From: Phycisphaeraceae bacterium
Lineage (GTDB): Bacteria > Planctomycetota > Phycisphaerae > Phycisphaerales > Phycisphaeraceae
Assembly: GCA_028277745.1 (NCBI GenBank)
Contig: JANQFR010000015.1
Coordinates: 43,424-107,423, forward strand
Reading direction: 5' to 3'
DNA length: 64,000 nucleotides
The notes below the pieces were generated by a model, which searched no databases, was not told the origin of the DNA, and saw only the letters and a list, made by a program, of their open reading frames with translations. Shown piece by piece: positions 1 to 9,251 of this stretch (position 1 is the first letter of the stretch; each line of letters begins with the position of its first letter). The position numbers were made by a program, and so were the translations under genes.

Positions 1-120
1 CAGTGCCAAGCGGTCAAGATTGGGCGTGATGTCCAGCGGGTTGCCGTACAAGCCCATCGTGTCCCAGCGCTGCTGGTCCGTAAGGACGACGACGACATTA
101 CATTTTCGATCATGAGGCAT
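1..120 (-). CDS. Sulfatase, N-terminal fragment cut by the window edge
   Basis: The 40 residues seen from the ATG at 120 read into the left edge without a stop. They contain the type I sulfatase opening: a beta strand VVVVLTDQQRWDT with the first calcium-binding Asp at residue 15, then TPNLDRLA. The catalytic Cys/Ser motif lies outside the window. It is the last visible gene of the minus-strand operon and starts 256 bases after the stop of the preceding sulfatase. The family is clear from the opening motif; the substrate cannot be inferred. Confidence 0.88.
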   Translation of the reverse strand, partial: MPHDRKCNVVVVLTDQQRWDTMGLYGNPLDITPNLDRLAL

Positions 121-161
121 GGAGGGATTCCTGGGATGGAGTCTCAATCAATCGTGCTTGA

Positions 162-329
162 CTATTCCGCGATCCGCGGCGGCAACGGGCCGGCGGTGAA
201 GGCCATCCGGTCGGCCAGACGCTGAAGCAACCGCGCCGAGTCAGCTTCGGGCAATGCCCCCCGAGCTTTCCTTGTGGCCAGCCGGTCGATCAACAGGCCA
301 CGATTGATTCCGTTCATGTTCATGTACAT
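162..329 (-). CDS. Possible 55-residue small ORF between two sulfatases
   Basis: An open frame on the minus strand runs from about 380 to a TAG at 162-164, with an ATG at 329 giving 55 residues that begin MYMNMNGINRGLLIDRLA. Composition is plausible for a folded helical peptide (many Leu, Arg, Ala), and it fills most of the gap between two sulfatases. There is no convincing ribosome binding site. It could be a real small protein, a C-terminal remnant of a deleted gene, or chance. I do not recognise it. Confidence 0.3.
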   Translation of the reverse strand: MYMNMNGINRGLLIDRLATRKARGALPEADSARLLQRLADRMAFTAGPLPPRIAE

Positions 330-375
330 CTTTTTAGCACCAGGATTTCTCAGCGCCCTTAATACAAAGGGCCGG

Positions 376-1665
376 TCAAACTATCCGCATATCGAAAGCC
401 GGGTCTGGCTTGGGAATCTCGCCGTTGCGTAGCCTGTCGTCTGTGCGCCACATCCATTGGTCGAGCTGGTCGCGCAGCGTGGCAAGAATCGGCTGTGACC
501 GGGGATGATCCACCAGATTATTCTGTTCGTGAGGATCGAAGACGCGGTCATACAGCGCCTCATGCACCTGTGGCAGATCACGATAGCCGTGGTCGATCCA
601 AAGATTTTGGGAGAGGCCCGAATCGCCCATCAGTAAAGGTTCGAGAGAATCGAAACGTTTGATGTACTTGTATCGTTCGTTGAAGACCGCGCGGAGTGGG
701 AACGGGACGGTGTATTCAGCGAACAGGTAATCGTGGATGGTTTCGGTTTCGCCCTGGACCAAGGGCAGCAGTGACTCGCCTTCGAGCCAAGGCGGAGGAC
801 CGATCTCCAGTAACTCACACAGAGTGGGGAAGAAGTCGAGGTGCGAGACGGAGCTGTCGATGACACACCCACCCTCGAATCCGCCCGGACCGCGCATCAT
901 CATGTAGACACCGATGCCCTCGTCGTACAACGTGTCCTTGCTGTGCGGCATGGGCAGACCATGGTCGGTCGTGAGGAGTACCAGCGTGTCGTCGGACATG
1001 CCTTGGGCGTCGAGCTCGTCGAGGATGCGGCCGATCGCGGTGTCGAGCGTTTTGGCGCTCTCGATATAGTCGGCGAAGTCCTCACGGGTTTCCGGCGTGT
1101 CGGGCAGATGCATCGGTGGTCGGACGTAGCGCGGGTCGCCGTGGGACACATCGGGTTCCACGAACGCCTGCCGTTTACCTTTTCGAGCAATTCGGTGCGT
1201 CTCGGCGAATCCGATCGAACAGAACCACGGTTGCTTGGGTGGGTCTTTGAGGAACGTCAGCGCGGGTTCGGTCACTGCGTCGGCGCGCGTGCCAAGCTTT
1301 CGGTCCCATGATTCGTCATAGCCGATGCGGTCGGCCCAGTCATGCCGGATGACGTGTTGGATGCCGATGAGCTTGGAAAAGTATCCGGCTTTCTCGCGCA
1401 ACACGTTCACGCTGTGTCGGCTGTAATCGTCAGCCCCCCAGCCGCGATGCGCTATACCGTGGATGCCGCACTGATGTGGGTACAGCCCCATGAGCAGCCC
1501 GGCCCGACTCGGCGAACATTTCGGCGAAACCGCGTACGCCTTCCTGAACGTCACGCCCTGTTCGGCGAACCGCTGCATGTTCGGCGTGGGCACCGCGAAA
1601 CCGTAAGGCTGTATGTATCGCCCGGTGTCGTGGCTGTGGATGTAAAGGATATTTGGGGGGCTCAC
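376..1665 (-). CDS. Sulfatase (CSPSR type)
   Basis: This is a type I (formylglycine-dependent) sulfatase of 429 residues. The signature C-S-P-S-R starts at residue 50; its Cys would be converted to formylglycine by a maturase not seen in this window. The N-terminus has the ILYIHSHDTGRY variant of the metal-binding strand, which recalls heparan N-sulfatase-like members, but that subfamily link is only an impression. A TTDHG metal site appears mid-protein. The GTG at 1665 is preferred because it overlaps the TGA of the upstream sulfatase as GTGA; the longer frame to 1704 would intrude into that gene. No clear signal peptide is seen, so the enzyme may be cytoplasmic or exported another way. Confidence 0.93.
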   Translation of the reverse strand: MSPPNILYIHSHDTGRYIQPYGFAVPTPNMQRFAEQGVTFRKAYAVSPKCSPSRAGLLMGLYPHQCGIHGIAHRGWGADDYSRHSVNVLREKAGYFSKLIGIQHVIRHDWADRIGYDESWDRKLGTRADAVTEPALTFLKDPPKQPWFCSIGFAETHRIARKGKRQAFVEPDVSHGDPRYVRPPMHLPDTPETREDFADYIESAKTLDTAIGRILDELDAQGMSDDTLVLLTTDHGLPMPHSKDTLYDEGIGVYMMMRGPGGFEGGCVIDSSVSHLDFFPTLCELLEIGPPPWLEGESLLPLVQGETETIHDYLFAEYTVPFPLRAVFNERYKYIKRFDSLEPLLMGDSGLSQNLWIDHGYRDLPQVHEALYDRVFDPHEQNNLVDHPRSQPILATLRDQLDQWMWRTDDRLRNGEIPKPDPAFDMRIV

Positions 1666-3329
1666 ACATCGCCTCCGTCTTGCTTGGGCGTCAGGCCAAG
1701 ACAAGCCCGTAGATCACTGTCTGAGTCGAGTGCCTGCCATACAACCTGTATATCCGCGGACCACGCTGGGTCATTCAACATCGTTTCAAACGGAGACGAC
1801 CGTGTATCGAGCCCTGCGACCGCCCGGGCGAACTCTTGACCAAACCGCGGGCCAGCTTCGTCCGGTCGACCGTCTCCGAAAGTCTGAAACTCGGTCGAGG
1901 CGCCGTGAGGATACTTGCTATTGCGGAGTTTCGAGAGCGTGCGGTCGTGCCTACCAAAAGACTTGAGACCGTCTTTGACATTGATCACGTTATCCGGACC
2001 CCATCGCTGCTCATATCGCAGCGCTCGTTCGCGCAGCCGATCCAGTACATCAGGATTCACACGCCCAGCCGCGACCAAATCGGATGTCTCGTCGGGGTCA
2101 GCCTCCAGGTCGTAAATCTGCTCAAGCCCATTCCAGTACCAATAGACATACTTGAAGCGTTGATCACGGGCCATGACCCAACGCATCGGCCCACAGCCGT
2201 TGGCAGAGAAAATGATTCTGCGATCAAGAACGGGGTCGGTCGCATACAATGATTCGCCAACAAGCGCTTCACGATCCTCGGGATAGGTCACACCGCACAC
2301 ATCAAGGCATGTCGGTAAGACATCCAGCAGGTCAACTAGATCATCACATTTCGCGCCGGGACGGAATCGCTCAGGGTAGCGCACAATCAACGGGATACGA
2401 ACGCTGGAGTCGTAACGTGTCTGCTTGCCGCACATGCCGTGGTCCTGCAGCATCTCGCCGTGGTCGGAGAGGAAGACGATGAGGGTGTTTTCGAGTTGAC
2501 CGATCGCTTCAAGCGTGTCGAGTACCCGTCCGATGTGGTGGTCGACCATGGTGATCGAACTGAAGTAGAACGCGCGGATGCGCCGGCGTTCCGATTCAGG
2601 ATCGGCTAGTCCACACCAAGCGTCGGCGTCATCGCCGTACAGTGCTGGCCGGCCTTCCGCGGGGATCGGCTCGGGCAGATCGGTCCCGTCGTAGTGGTGC
2701 TGGTCTTCAAGTGGCAAGGCCCGCGGTGGGTGTGGATGGATCCAGCTGCAAAACAGGTAAAAGGGTTCGTTCCTGTGAGCGTGCAGCCACTCGATCGACC
2801 GGTCGGCGACCCAGGCGTTGGGGTGGTGCTCGGCGGGCATCTGCGCGTTCTGGGCATGGTGATATAGGAGTGCACGCACACCGTGCAGGTTCTGGATATC
2901 GCCCAGGCCGTGGTCGGCGAGGTACTGCGCATACTCATCATACTCGCGGCACGTGGGCACCTCTTCCATCAGTTGCAGCTCGTCAAAGCCGTGATGTTCG
3001 CACACAGGTCGGTGATGGCATTTGCCGATCGCCGCGGTGCGGTAGCCCACGGTTGAGAGCAGCCCCGGCAGAGTTGGCAGAGACGGGTCGCGTATCGGCT
3101 CATGTGAGTTTCGGAATAACCCGTGCGCCCGACCGGGCATCCCGGTGAGCAGGGCGTACCGCGCGGGTAAGCAGACCGGGTTGGTCGTGTGGGCGTGGGT
3201 GTAAAGACACCACCCCGCCGCGAGGCGATCGAGGTTCGGCGTCACCATATGCTCATAACCCGCACAGTGCAGCGTGTCGTAACGCTGCTGGTCAGTCATC
3301 AGAATAAGTACATTCGGGCGTTCTGACAT
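1662..3329 (-). CDS. Sulfatase (CLPAR type)
   Basis: A 555-residue type I sulfatase. The N-terminal strand NVLILMTDQQRYDT supplies the metal Asp, and C-L-P-A-R at residues 53-57 is the formylglycine site. FLSDHGEMLQDHGM is the second metal-binding region. A C-terminal extension of roughly 100 residues beyond the usual sulfatase core has no motif I recognise. The start at 3329 lies 23 bases after the stop of the preceding sulfatase, and the stop overlaps the next sulfatase start (GTGA), so it is translated as part of the operon. Substrate is unknown; a sulfated glycan is inferred from the neighbouring glycosidases. Confidence 0.95.
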   Translation of the reverse strand: MSERPNVLILMTDQQRYDTLHCAGYEHMVTPNLDRLAAGWCLYTHAHTTNPVCLPARYALLTGMPGRAHGLFRNSHEPIRDPSLPTLPGLLSTVGYRTAAIGKCHHRPVCEHHGFDELQLMEEVPTCREYDEYAQYLADHGLGDIQNLHGVRALLYHHAQNAQMPAEHHPNAWVADRSIEWLHAHRNEPFYLFCSWIHPHPPRALPLEDQHHYDGTDLPEPIPAEGRPALYGDDADAWCGLADPESERRRIRAFYFSSITMVDHHIGRVLDTLEAIGQLENTLIVFLSDHGEMLQDHGMCGKQTRYDSSVRIPLIVRYPERFRPGAKCDDLVDLLDVLPTCLDVCGVTYPEDREALVGESLYATDPVLDRRIIFSANGCGPMRWVMARDQRFKYVYWYWNGLEQIYDLEADPDETSDLVAAGRVNPDVLDRLRERALRYEQRWGPDNVINVKDGLKSFGRHDRTLSKLRNSKYPHGASTEFQTFGDGRPDEAGPRFGQEFARAVAGLDTRSSPFETMLNDPAWSADIQVVWQALDSDSDLRACLGLTPKQDGGDV

Positions 3330-3352
3330 AGATTCATATCAAGCAAGGTTAT

Positions 3353-4798
3353 CTATCTGCTCGGCAAGAGGCTGAGAGGCGTACGGCCTTGAGCGATTAG
3401 CAAGCGCCCGTCACTGAAACCTTCAGGCCGATCGGCAAGCTGCTCGACAAGCCGTTGACGCCAAAAAGAAAGTTCATCCGCATGCACGGCGTCGTTGCTG
3501 AGGTCGTTACTTTCCGTCGGATCAGATTGGATGTCAAAGAACAGCTCGCGCCCGTTGTCGGGACGCCAGACGTATTTACGCTGGCCGTCGGTGATGTAGT
3601 GCATGCAGAGATCCGGCTCGTAGACCGCGCCGCCGTTGTCGTGGGCGCATTCACCGTGCAGATACTGCCGCCACTCGGTCAATTTGCCACAAAGCAATGG
3701 CAACAGGCTTTGGCCATCGACTGTGTCGGGGATGGCGCAGGCCGCGGCGTCGAGCAGCGTCGGCATCACGTCCATGAGTTCCACCGGCTCGTCGCGCACC
3801 TGGCCGCGCTCAATCCCCATCGTGTCGGGGAATGTCATCAGGAACGGGATGCGGGCCGAACCCTCGCAGGCCTGGCCCTTCTGGAAATACTGGTGGTCGC
3901 CGAGCATCTCGCCGTGGTCGGACACAAAAACGACGATGAGGTTGTCCAGTTCTTTCACACGGTCAAGAACGCGACCGATCTGGTCGTCGAGATGTTCGAT
4001 GCAGCCGAAATACCCAGCACGGATCCGCTTCATCCGCTCGGCAGAAATCGCCAAGCGCTTGGATCGTGGCGGCAGATCGAGGATCGGCTTGTCGCTGATG
4101 CGGGCCCAGTCGCCGATGGTCGGCTCGCCCAGGTCCTGTTGCATGTAGTGATCGAAGTAAGGTGCTGGCGGGGTGCAGGGTGTGTGTGGGTGAAAGTAGC
4201 TGACCTTGAGGAAAAACGGCTTGGATCGGTCACGGCCATCCAGAAACGCCAACGCCCGGTCGGTGGCCCAGTTGGTGAAGTGCAGGTCGTCATCGAGGTG
4301 CCACGGCGCGGCCAGCCAGGAGTTCATCGGGGCCTCGGGGTTCTTCTCCGGCCGGCTCACCCCGGGACACTGCTGGTCGAGGAACTCGAGGTAGTCGCCA
4401 CCGCCGCTACGGTAAGGCCCGTCTGACCAGTCGGTGCTGCCAAAGCCGTACGGCTCGCGTAGAGGGAACAGGTGCAGCTTGCCGACGAGGTGGGTCTGGT
4501 AGCCCGCGTCGCGGAGGACGCCCGGGAGCGTGGGGTAATCGAGTGAGATGTCATTGACATTGCCGACCAGGCCGTGGTGCGCGGCGGTCATGCCCGTCAT
4601 GAGCGTGCGTCGCGCGGGCATGCACAGCGGGCACGCGGAATACGCGCGGCGGAAGCGCGTTCCCGACGCGGCCAGGGCGTCGAGGCGCGGCGTCTGCAAC
4701 ACGGGGTGCCCATCCACGCCCAGGCAATCGCCCCGCTGCTGGTCGGTCATGATGAGCAGAATGTTCGGAGGATGGAGCATCAGGCATACGCCTTTCAT
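3353..4798 (-). CDS. Sulfatase (CMPAR type)
   Basis: A 481-residue type I sulfatase with NILLIMTDQQRGDCLG at the N-terminus, C-M-P-A-R with Cys59 as the formylglycine residue, and FVSDHGEMLGDH in the middle. The ATG at 4798 overlaps the TGA of the upstream glycosidase as ATGA, which favours it over the in-frame Met at residue 7. The N-terminus has no obvious signal peptide. Position between glycosidases and further sulfatases suggests stepwise desulfation of oligosaccharides released by the same operon. Confidence 0.95.
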   Translation of the reverse strand: MKGVCLMLHPPNILLIMTDQQRGDCLGVDGHPVLQTPRLDALAASGTRFRRAYSACPLCMPARRTLMTGMTAAHHGLVGNVNDISLDYPTLPGVLRDAGYQTHLVGKLHLFPLREPYGFGSTDWSDGPYRSGGGDYLEFLDQQCPGVSRPEKNPEAPMNSWLAAPWHLDDDLHFTNWATDRALAFLDGRDRSKPFFLKVSYFHPHTPCTPPAPYFDHYMQQDLGEPTIGDWARISDKPILDLPPRSKRLAISAERMKRIRAGYFGCIEHLDDQIGRVLDRVKELDNLIVVFVSDHGEMLGDHQYFQKGQACEGSARIPFLMTFPDTMGIERGQVRDEPVELMDVMPTLLDAAACAIPDTVDGQSLLPLLCGKLTEWRQYLHGECAHDNGGAVYEPDLCMHYITDGQRKYVWRPDNGRELFFDIQSDPTESNDLSNDAVHADELSFWRQRLVEQLADRPEGFSDGRLLIAQGRTPLSLLPSR

Positions 4799-5844
4799 TT
4801 AGCCGACACATCGGTTGATTGCATCCGGACCGGCGTGATGGCTACACCCGCTTCCGCAGCGTCTAATCGATATGACGTACACAGTGCGATGGGGCTTTGC
4901 TTGTCGTCCAACACGATCTGAGGCCGTTCGCGGCGCGCCACCGTCAGCGTCTGATCTTCGAGCACCAATGTGCGATCGAATACCGGTTGGGATGACACCA
5001 ACTCATACACGACACCATCCGCGGAGCGGTAATGCGCTCCGGCCCGCTCGATGCCAGTGGCTCTAGCTTTCCAGTCGGTCACGATGACGTGGTAGTGTTC
5101 ACCGTCCCACCAGAGCGTAGGGTCTTCGAGTTCATAATTCGACGGCAGACGATTCGTCATCGGATCGCCAACGACTTCATAGTCACGATCGAATCGGGGA
5201 GCACGCAACGCTTCCATCCAATTTGTGAAAGGACGGACATCCGGAACCAACGGCGACCGCTTTTTCCCGACACAGTAGGCGCTGCCGTTGCCGTGGACCC
5301 AGAGTGCGGGATTGTTCGTGGGAATACTCGGGCGATCGCTCCGCGACCAGGGCCCTTCGATCACGTCGGCCCAGGCAAATCCGGTGGCCCAATGGGTTTT
5401 ATCGGTGACACCCAGATAATAAAGCAGATACATCCCATTGATGAGGGTAATTTTCGGATTGTGGTTCCCGATACAATCCCACTGGCCAGTGCGCGGCTCG
5501 ATCACGATATCCGCGAACGTATAAGGGCCGAACAGGTTGTCCGAGATCGCGCGGATCACGTGGCTCTTCTTCCAGCCCTCGAAGCCGCAGTTATGGGTAT
5601 CATCGCTCGGCCAGCGCGAAGCGAACAGGTGGTACCTGCCGTCCACCTCGATCACCGAGGGGTCCCAGATATGGAAGCCGGGCATTTCGAACATGGCAGT
5701 TCGAGGTGTGGGTAAGCAACTGATGGACATGCCGCAGGGTCTTGCGCGGCTGCTTCCGTGACACCCTGCCAAGAGCGTCTTCGTGTTCATCATCCCGAAC
5801 CAGGAAGCACCAAGGTATGTCGCGATCATAGGGGAAGGCCTCAC
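4795..5844 (-). CDS. Glycoside hydrolase, GH43-like five-bladed propeller
   Basis: About 349 residues with the repeated pattern of a five-bladed beta-propeller glycosidase: HIWDPSVIEVDGRYHLFASRW early on, NHNPKITLINGMYLLYYLG next, and ELEDPTLWWDGEHYHVIVTD later. In GH43-type enzymes such Asp and Glu positions form the catalytic set, so the WDPS Asp and the ELEDP Glu are candidate residues. The GTG at 5844 overlaps the preceding stop (GTGA). The first 50 residues are poorly propeller-like, and a later Met (MFEMPGFH) would also fit. The exact GH family is uncertain; GH43, GH117 and unclassified relatives remain possible. Confidence 0.75.
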   Translation of the reverse strand: MRPSPMIATYLGASWFGMMNTKTLLAGCHGSSRARPCGMSISCLPTPRTAMFEMPGFHIWDPSVIEVDGRYHLFASRWPSDDTHNCGFEGWKKSHVIRAISDNLFGPYTFADIVIEPRTGQWDCIGNHNPKITLINGMYLLYYLGVTDKTHWATGFAWADVIEGPWSRSDRPSIPTNNPALWVHGNGSAYCVGKKRSPLVPDVRPFTNWMEALRAPRFDRDYEVVGDPMTNRLPSNYELEDPTLWWDGEHYHVIVTDWKARATGIERAGAHYRSADGVVYELVSSQPVFDRTLVLEDQTLTVARRERPQIVLDDKQSPIALCTSYRLDAAEAGVAITPVRMQSTDVSAK

Positions 5845-6944
5845 GGCTTCAACGTACCGATCCGGCCGAACAACCGTTCCTGGCCGTAGGCGCCCGTGTT
5901 GTAATAGATCGCGATCTGTTTGCCATCCGGGCTGATGAGTGCGTGGTGCCGCCAGAGGTTGTGGCCCTCGCCCTCGGCCAACGCTTCGGGCTCGAGGCGA
6001 TCCACGCTCATGATTGGCGCTGGTTCGAGCGACCAGCCAGTAACGGGCCAGGCCTCGGGCGTGTAGGCCCAGCCGCTGGCGGCAGGGGCGGGCTCACGCA
6101 CGTTAGGTGATTCCTCGATTGGTGGTGGTGGGGTTGTGCCGCCGCCGGTGATTGCCCACCAACCGCCGTCAGCCGCGGGCAACAGATGCAGCCCGCCGAC
6201 CCAGCCAAACGAACGATGCCCGGGCTGCGCGATCGGTCGCACGGTCGGACCCAGTTTCGTCGCCACCATGTCACCGGGCCTCATCACGGCGGCACAACTG
6301 TTTGAGCCGTAGGGTGAGTGTGGCTGTTCGGGCTGAGGCGTTGCGGGGTAGGCCATGTAAAACAGCAGCACCTCGCCACGGTCGGCGAACCAGAACGCGG
6401 TAGGCGTGTCAGTGTGGTACGCGTCGATGTCACCGCCATGTCCCCGCCGAATGACCGGCTCTTCCTGGATCGTCCAAGGACCGGCCAGCGTTTCAGACCG
6501 TGCAACATGAATGACCTTTTGCTTGCCTTGAAACGTCGAACTAACCAGCCAGTACTGCCCTTCGATCTTCGCCGCATGGTTTGGGTGAAAGGCGTCCATG
6601 AGGATCCAGGGCTTGTGGGTGCCCCAATCGGTGTTGAACGCTTCAGGGTTAGTGTAGGTCACCGGGCCGAGCTTTTCCCAGCCGGCGGGCAAAGCATTGC
6701 CTGCGGTCGTCGCCAGCGCTTCGGCGACGCAGTTGTCTTCATCGTCACCCACGTGGCGCTGCGCGAAATAGAACATGCGGTAGTGATCCAACTCATCGTC
6801 CCAGACGATGCAGGGATCACCCAGCACGTGGCTGTCGAAGCTGCCCTCTCCGCCACGCTCGAGGATTAGGCCCAGGCGGCGCATGGTGGTGGGCGGAGAG
6901 GTGATGGCGCGGGGGTCGGACGTTGTGGTTGTGGTCATTGTCAT
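5841..6944 (-). CDS. Putative glycosidase, five-bladed propeller family
   Basis: A 367-residue protein starting at the ATG at 6944, which overlaps the stop of the GH4 gene as ATGA; the longer open frame to 7163 is antisense-like overlap with GH4. It carries propeller blades such as DPCIVWDDELDHYRMFYFAQRH, then a segment on a shipped-in-full theme of sequential Trp/Tyr-rich strands (THKPWILMDAFHPNHAAK, DTPTAFWFADRGEVLLFYMAY) and ends with GQERLFGRIGTLKP. These features recall GH43/GH130-like glycosidases of uncharacterised type. The neighbouring glycosidase at 4795-5844 is of the same general fold but not an obvious duplicate. Activity and substrate are unknown. Confidence 0.65.
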   Translation of the reverse strand: MTMTTTTTSDPRAITSPPTTMRRLGLILERGGEGSFDSHVLGDPCIVWDDELDHYRMFYFAQRHVGDDEDNCVAEALATTAGNALPAGWEKLGPVTYTNPEAFNTDWGTHKPWILMDAFHPNHAAKIEGQYWLVSSTFQGKQKVIHVARSETLAGPWTIQEEPVIRRGHGGDIDAYHTDTPTAFWFADRGEVLLFYMAYPATPQPEQPHSPYGSNSCAAVMRPGDMVATKLGPTVRPIAQPGHRSFGWVGGLHLLPAADGGWWAITGGGTTPPPPIEESPNVREPAPAASGWAYTPEAWPVTGWSLEPAPIMSVDRLEPEALAEGEGHNLWRHHALISPDGKQIAIYYNTGAYGQERLFGRIGTLKP

Positions 6945-8332
6945 ACAAGGGCCTTGGCCGACTGGTCGGTCGGCAGTGTGTGGTTGGTTTCGTAAAGCTT
7001 GCTGCCGAACAGATCGCGCATGGCTTGGTTCTGTGGGTGCATAAGCCATTCGTTGATCATCGCCTCGGCCCGGGCCAGCGACGGGACGTGGTTCCAGTTC
7101 AGCAGGCGATGCAGGATGAAGTCCTTGTCGCGCTGACGGATCGCGTTGACGATCATCTCGCACGCCTGCCAGCGGGGTGCGAGAATGCCAGTCATCACCT
7201 TCGCGGGCAAGTCCGGTACTGCGATCGGATGGACACCGTCGGCGTCGACCATCGCGGGCACCTCAACCACCAGATCTTCGGGCAGGTCGCGGACGACCCG
7301 GCCGCGGTTGGGCACGTTGACCTGGAACTTGCCTGGCCGATCGTGCACCATGGCGTCGATGATCGGCACGATCTGTTCGTTGCTCATTCTCGGCTTGAAG
7401 GTTTCGAGTACCGGGGTGCTCTCGTCTGACGCGGCCTGAGCGATCTGATCAATCCGATCCTGGTTGCGGATCAAATACTTCCTCCAGCCCAGTTCCGAGT
7501 CGAACCCGCCGTCGGCGGTGTACCAGAACTGCTTGGTCCGCAACGAGTCGTTGTACCACCAGCCCGCGAAACGCGGCGTGTCGCCGATGCCCATCAGGCC
7601 AAAGAGTTTGTACTGATGCACCGCCGCACGCGACAGGTGCAGGTCTTTGTAGTCGCGGTCGTGGTTCTCGACCCACCAAGCCTCGGCCTCTTCTTCGATC
7701 CATCGATCCAGCAGCGGGTAGGCGTCTTGGCCCTTGTAGCGGAAGTCGGTCATCCACACGCAGTGGTTTACCCCGTGTGTTTCGGCGTGGACGTGCTCAA
7801 GGTTCAGGCCGAGGGTCTTGGCGATCTTGCGGTAGCCCAGATGCCCGTGGCACAGACCGATGCACTTCATCGAGCTCTCGCGATGGATCAACGTGCAGCC
7901 CTCGAACACCGGGTTGGCCGACTGGATCAACCAGGCGTTCGGGCAGTGTTTTTCCATCTCATGGGCAACCTGGAGGAAGAACGCAGCCTGCCCGTAGTTG
8001 TGCAGCGACACGCCGCGGTACGTGCCGTGGCGCTGCGCGATCTGTGTTTGCTGATTGGTCCAGTCATGGCCGCCAACCTGGGCGGTGTTGACCACGAAGT
8101 CCGCGCCGTCGAGCGCCTTGGTTCGGTCGGTAGCAGTGACGATCCGAAGATTGGCGTCCAGTTCATCAGAGATTCGCTCCGCGAGCCGTCCGATCATTTG
8201 CAGCCGGTCCGCATCCAGGTCTATCAGTACCACTTGGCTGCCGTGAAGCCCTTTGGTCAAGGCCAGATCGCGCACCAGATTGCCGGAAAACACCGCGCTG
8301 CCCGCGCCAATGACGATAATCTTTGTACTCAT
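6941..8332 (-). CDS. GH4 family NAD-dependent glycosidase
   Basis: Glycoside hydrolase family 4 enzymes cleave alpha- or beta-glycosides by an NAD- and divalent-metal-dependent oxidation/elimination mechanism in the cytoplasm. Visible family marks are the Rossmann motif IIVIGAGSAVFSGNLVRDL at residues 5-23, DRTKALDGADFVVNT, Asn140-Pro141, the metal-ligand CHG at residues 161-163 and GVNH with His190. I chose the Met at 8332 (MSTKIIVIG) over the one at 8347 because it starts just before the Rossmann strand. The gene leads the translationally coupled operon that continues with two propeller glycosidases and sulfatases. Sequence distance from the other GH4 gene at 19657-21150 suggests different substrates. 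Confidence 0.92.
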   Translation of the reverse strand: MSTKIIVIGAGSAVFSGNLVRDLALTKGLHGSQVVLIDLDADRLQMIGRLAERISDELDANLRIVTATDRTKALDGADFVVNTAQVGGHDWTNQQTQIAQRHGTYRGVSLHNYGQAAFFLQVAHEMEKHCPNAWLIQSANPVFEGCTLIHRESSMKCIGLCHGHLGYRKIAKTLGLNLEHVHAETHGVNHCVWMTDFRYKGQDAYPLLDRWIEEEAEAWWVENHDRDYKDLHLSRAAVHQYKLFGLMGIGDTPRFAGWWYNDSLRTKQFWYTADGGFDSELGWRKYLIRNQDRIDQIAQAASDESTPVLETFKPRMSNEQIVPIIDAMVHDRPGKFQVNVPNRGRVVRDLPEDLVVEVPAMVDADGVHPIAVPDLPAKVMTGILAPRWQACEMIVNAIRQRDKDFILHRLLNWNHVPSLARAEAMINEWLMHPQNQAMRDLFGSKLYETNHTLPTDQSAKALV

Positions 8333-8480
8333 ATAAACATATCGCAATTGTTAACGTTTCATACCGCTGATTGTCGTATTGCGCCGAACCGTCGGCGGGT
8401 GATCACCCCTGGAAGAAAAGCCGCAGCACTCGAATGGCGAGCGCCGCGGCAGAGGGTTTGGCTGCAACGGCCGGTGTTTA

Positions 8481-9251
8481 TTACCAGTCTCGGCACCGCC
8501 GCGACAGCATGCACAGTCCGCCAAGCCCCAATAAGGCCAGCGATGCCGGCTCGGGGATCACGGTCTCGATCACTAGTGTGGGCAGGTCTTCCGGTGCAAC
8601 AACCGTGGAATTGACCGCATAATTCACACGGTTGACGTTGGAATTGACCGCAATGTCCAGGTCCGACGAGGCATTGAGTCGGAAAAAGACCTCGACCTGA
8701 TTCGGGGTGTTGTCTGTGTAAAGGCTTTGGATGAAAGCGGTCACGTCGTCACTTAGTACTGTGCCGCCAGCCGCGCCGGAGTTGGTGATGGCCGCCTCGA
8801 GCAGCACCTGCGAGGCGTCCGGGGTCGAAGAGGCGTAGAACAGGCCGGCGCCGGAGCCATCGGGGTTCGTCGTGTTCAGACCGTACAGGTCGATATTGGT
8901 CGGACCCGTCGCCCCTCCCCCTATCGAGGTGGAAGCGACCTCGACGGTAAAGGTCGCATTACTGATGACCTCGCCAGCCGGCAGCACCGGCAGTAGGAAG
9001 CCGATGACTACATTGCCTTGGACGCGGGAACCATTGCTGCCCCCGATGCCGGAGAGGTTGCCGCCGGGCGCCGCAGGGGTGCCGACAAAATAACCCAAGG
9101 GGAATCCAACCTCATTCTGGCTCTGGCCTCGGATCTGATCGGCTGAATTGAAAGCGCCGTCGAGTATCGCCGCGTTGGCGGAGACGCCAGACACGATCGC
9201 CAGGCCGAGCGCCGTAAACAAGCCCACTACAAGTCGAGTGATACTAGACAT
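8481..9251 (-). CDS. PEP-CTERM surface protein
   Basis: A 256-residue exported protein. The N-terminus has a signal peptide (hydrophobic stretch LVVGLFTALGLAIVSGVSANA). The C-terminus is a PEP-CTERM sorting signal: IPEPASLALLGLGGL, a hydrophobic helix and a basic end RRCRDW. In the known model such tails are recognised by an exosortase, none of which is in this window. The middle is Gly/Ser/Asn/Thr-rich beta-type sequence with no catalytic motif I can see. It sits upstream of the GH4/sulfatase operon and is divergent from the XylR-like regulator, so it may present glycans at the surface. Confidence 0.9.
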   Translation of the reverse strand: MSSITRLVVGLFTALGLAIVSGVSANAAILDGAFNSADQIRGQSQNEVGFPLGYFVGTPAAPGGNLSGIGGSNGSRVQGNVVIGFLLPVLPAGEVISNATFTVEVASTSIGGGATGPTNIDLYGLNTTNPDGSGAGLFYASSTPDASQVLLEAAITNSGAAGGTVLSDDVTAFIQSLYTDNTPNQVEVFFRLNASSDLDIAVNSNVNRVNYAVNSTVVAPEDLPTLVIETVIPEPASLALLGLGGLCMLSRRCRDW

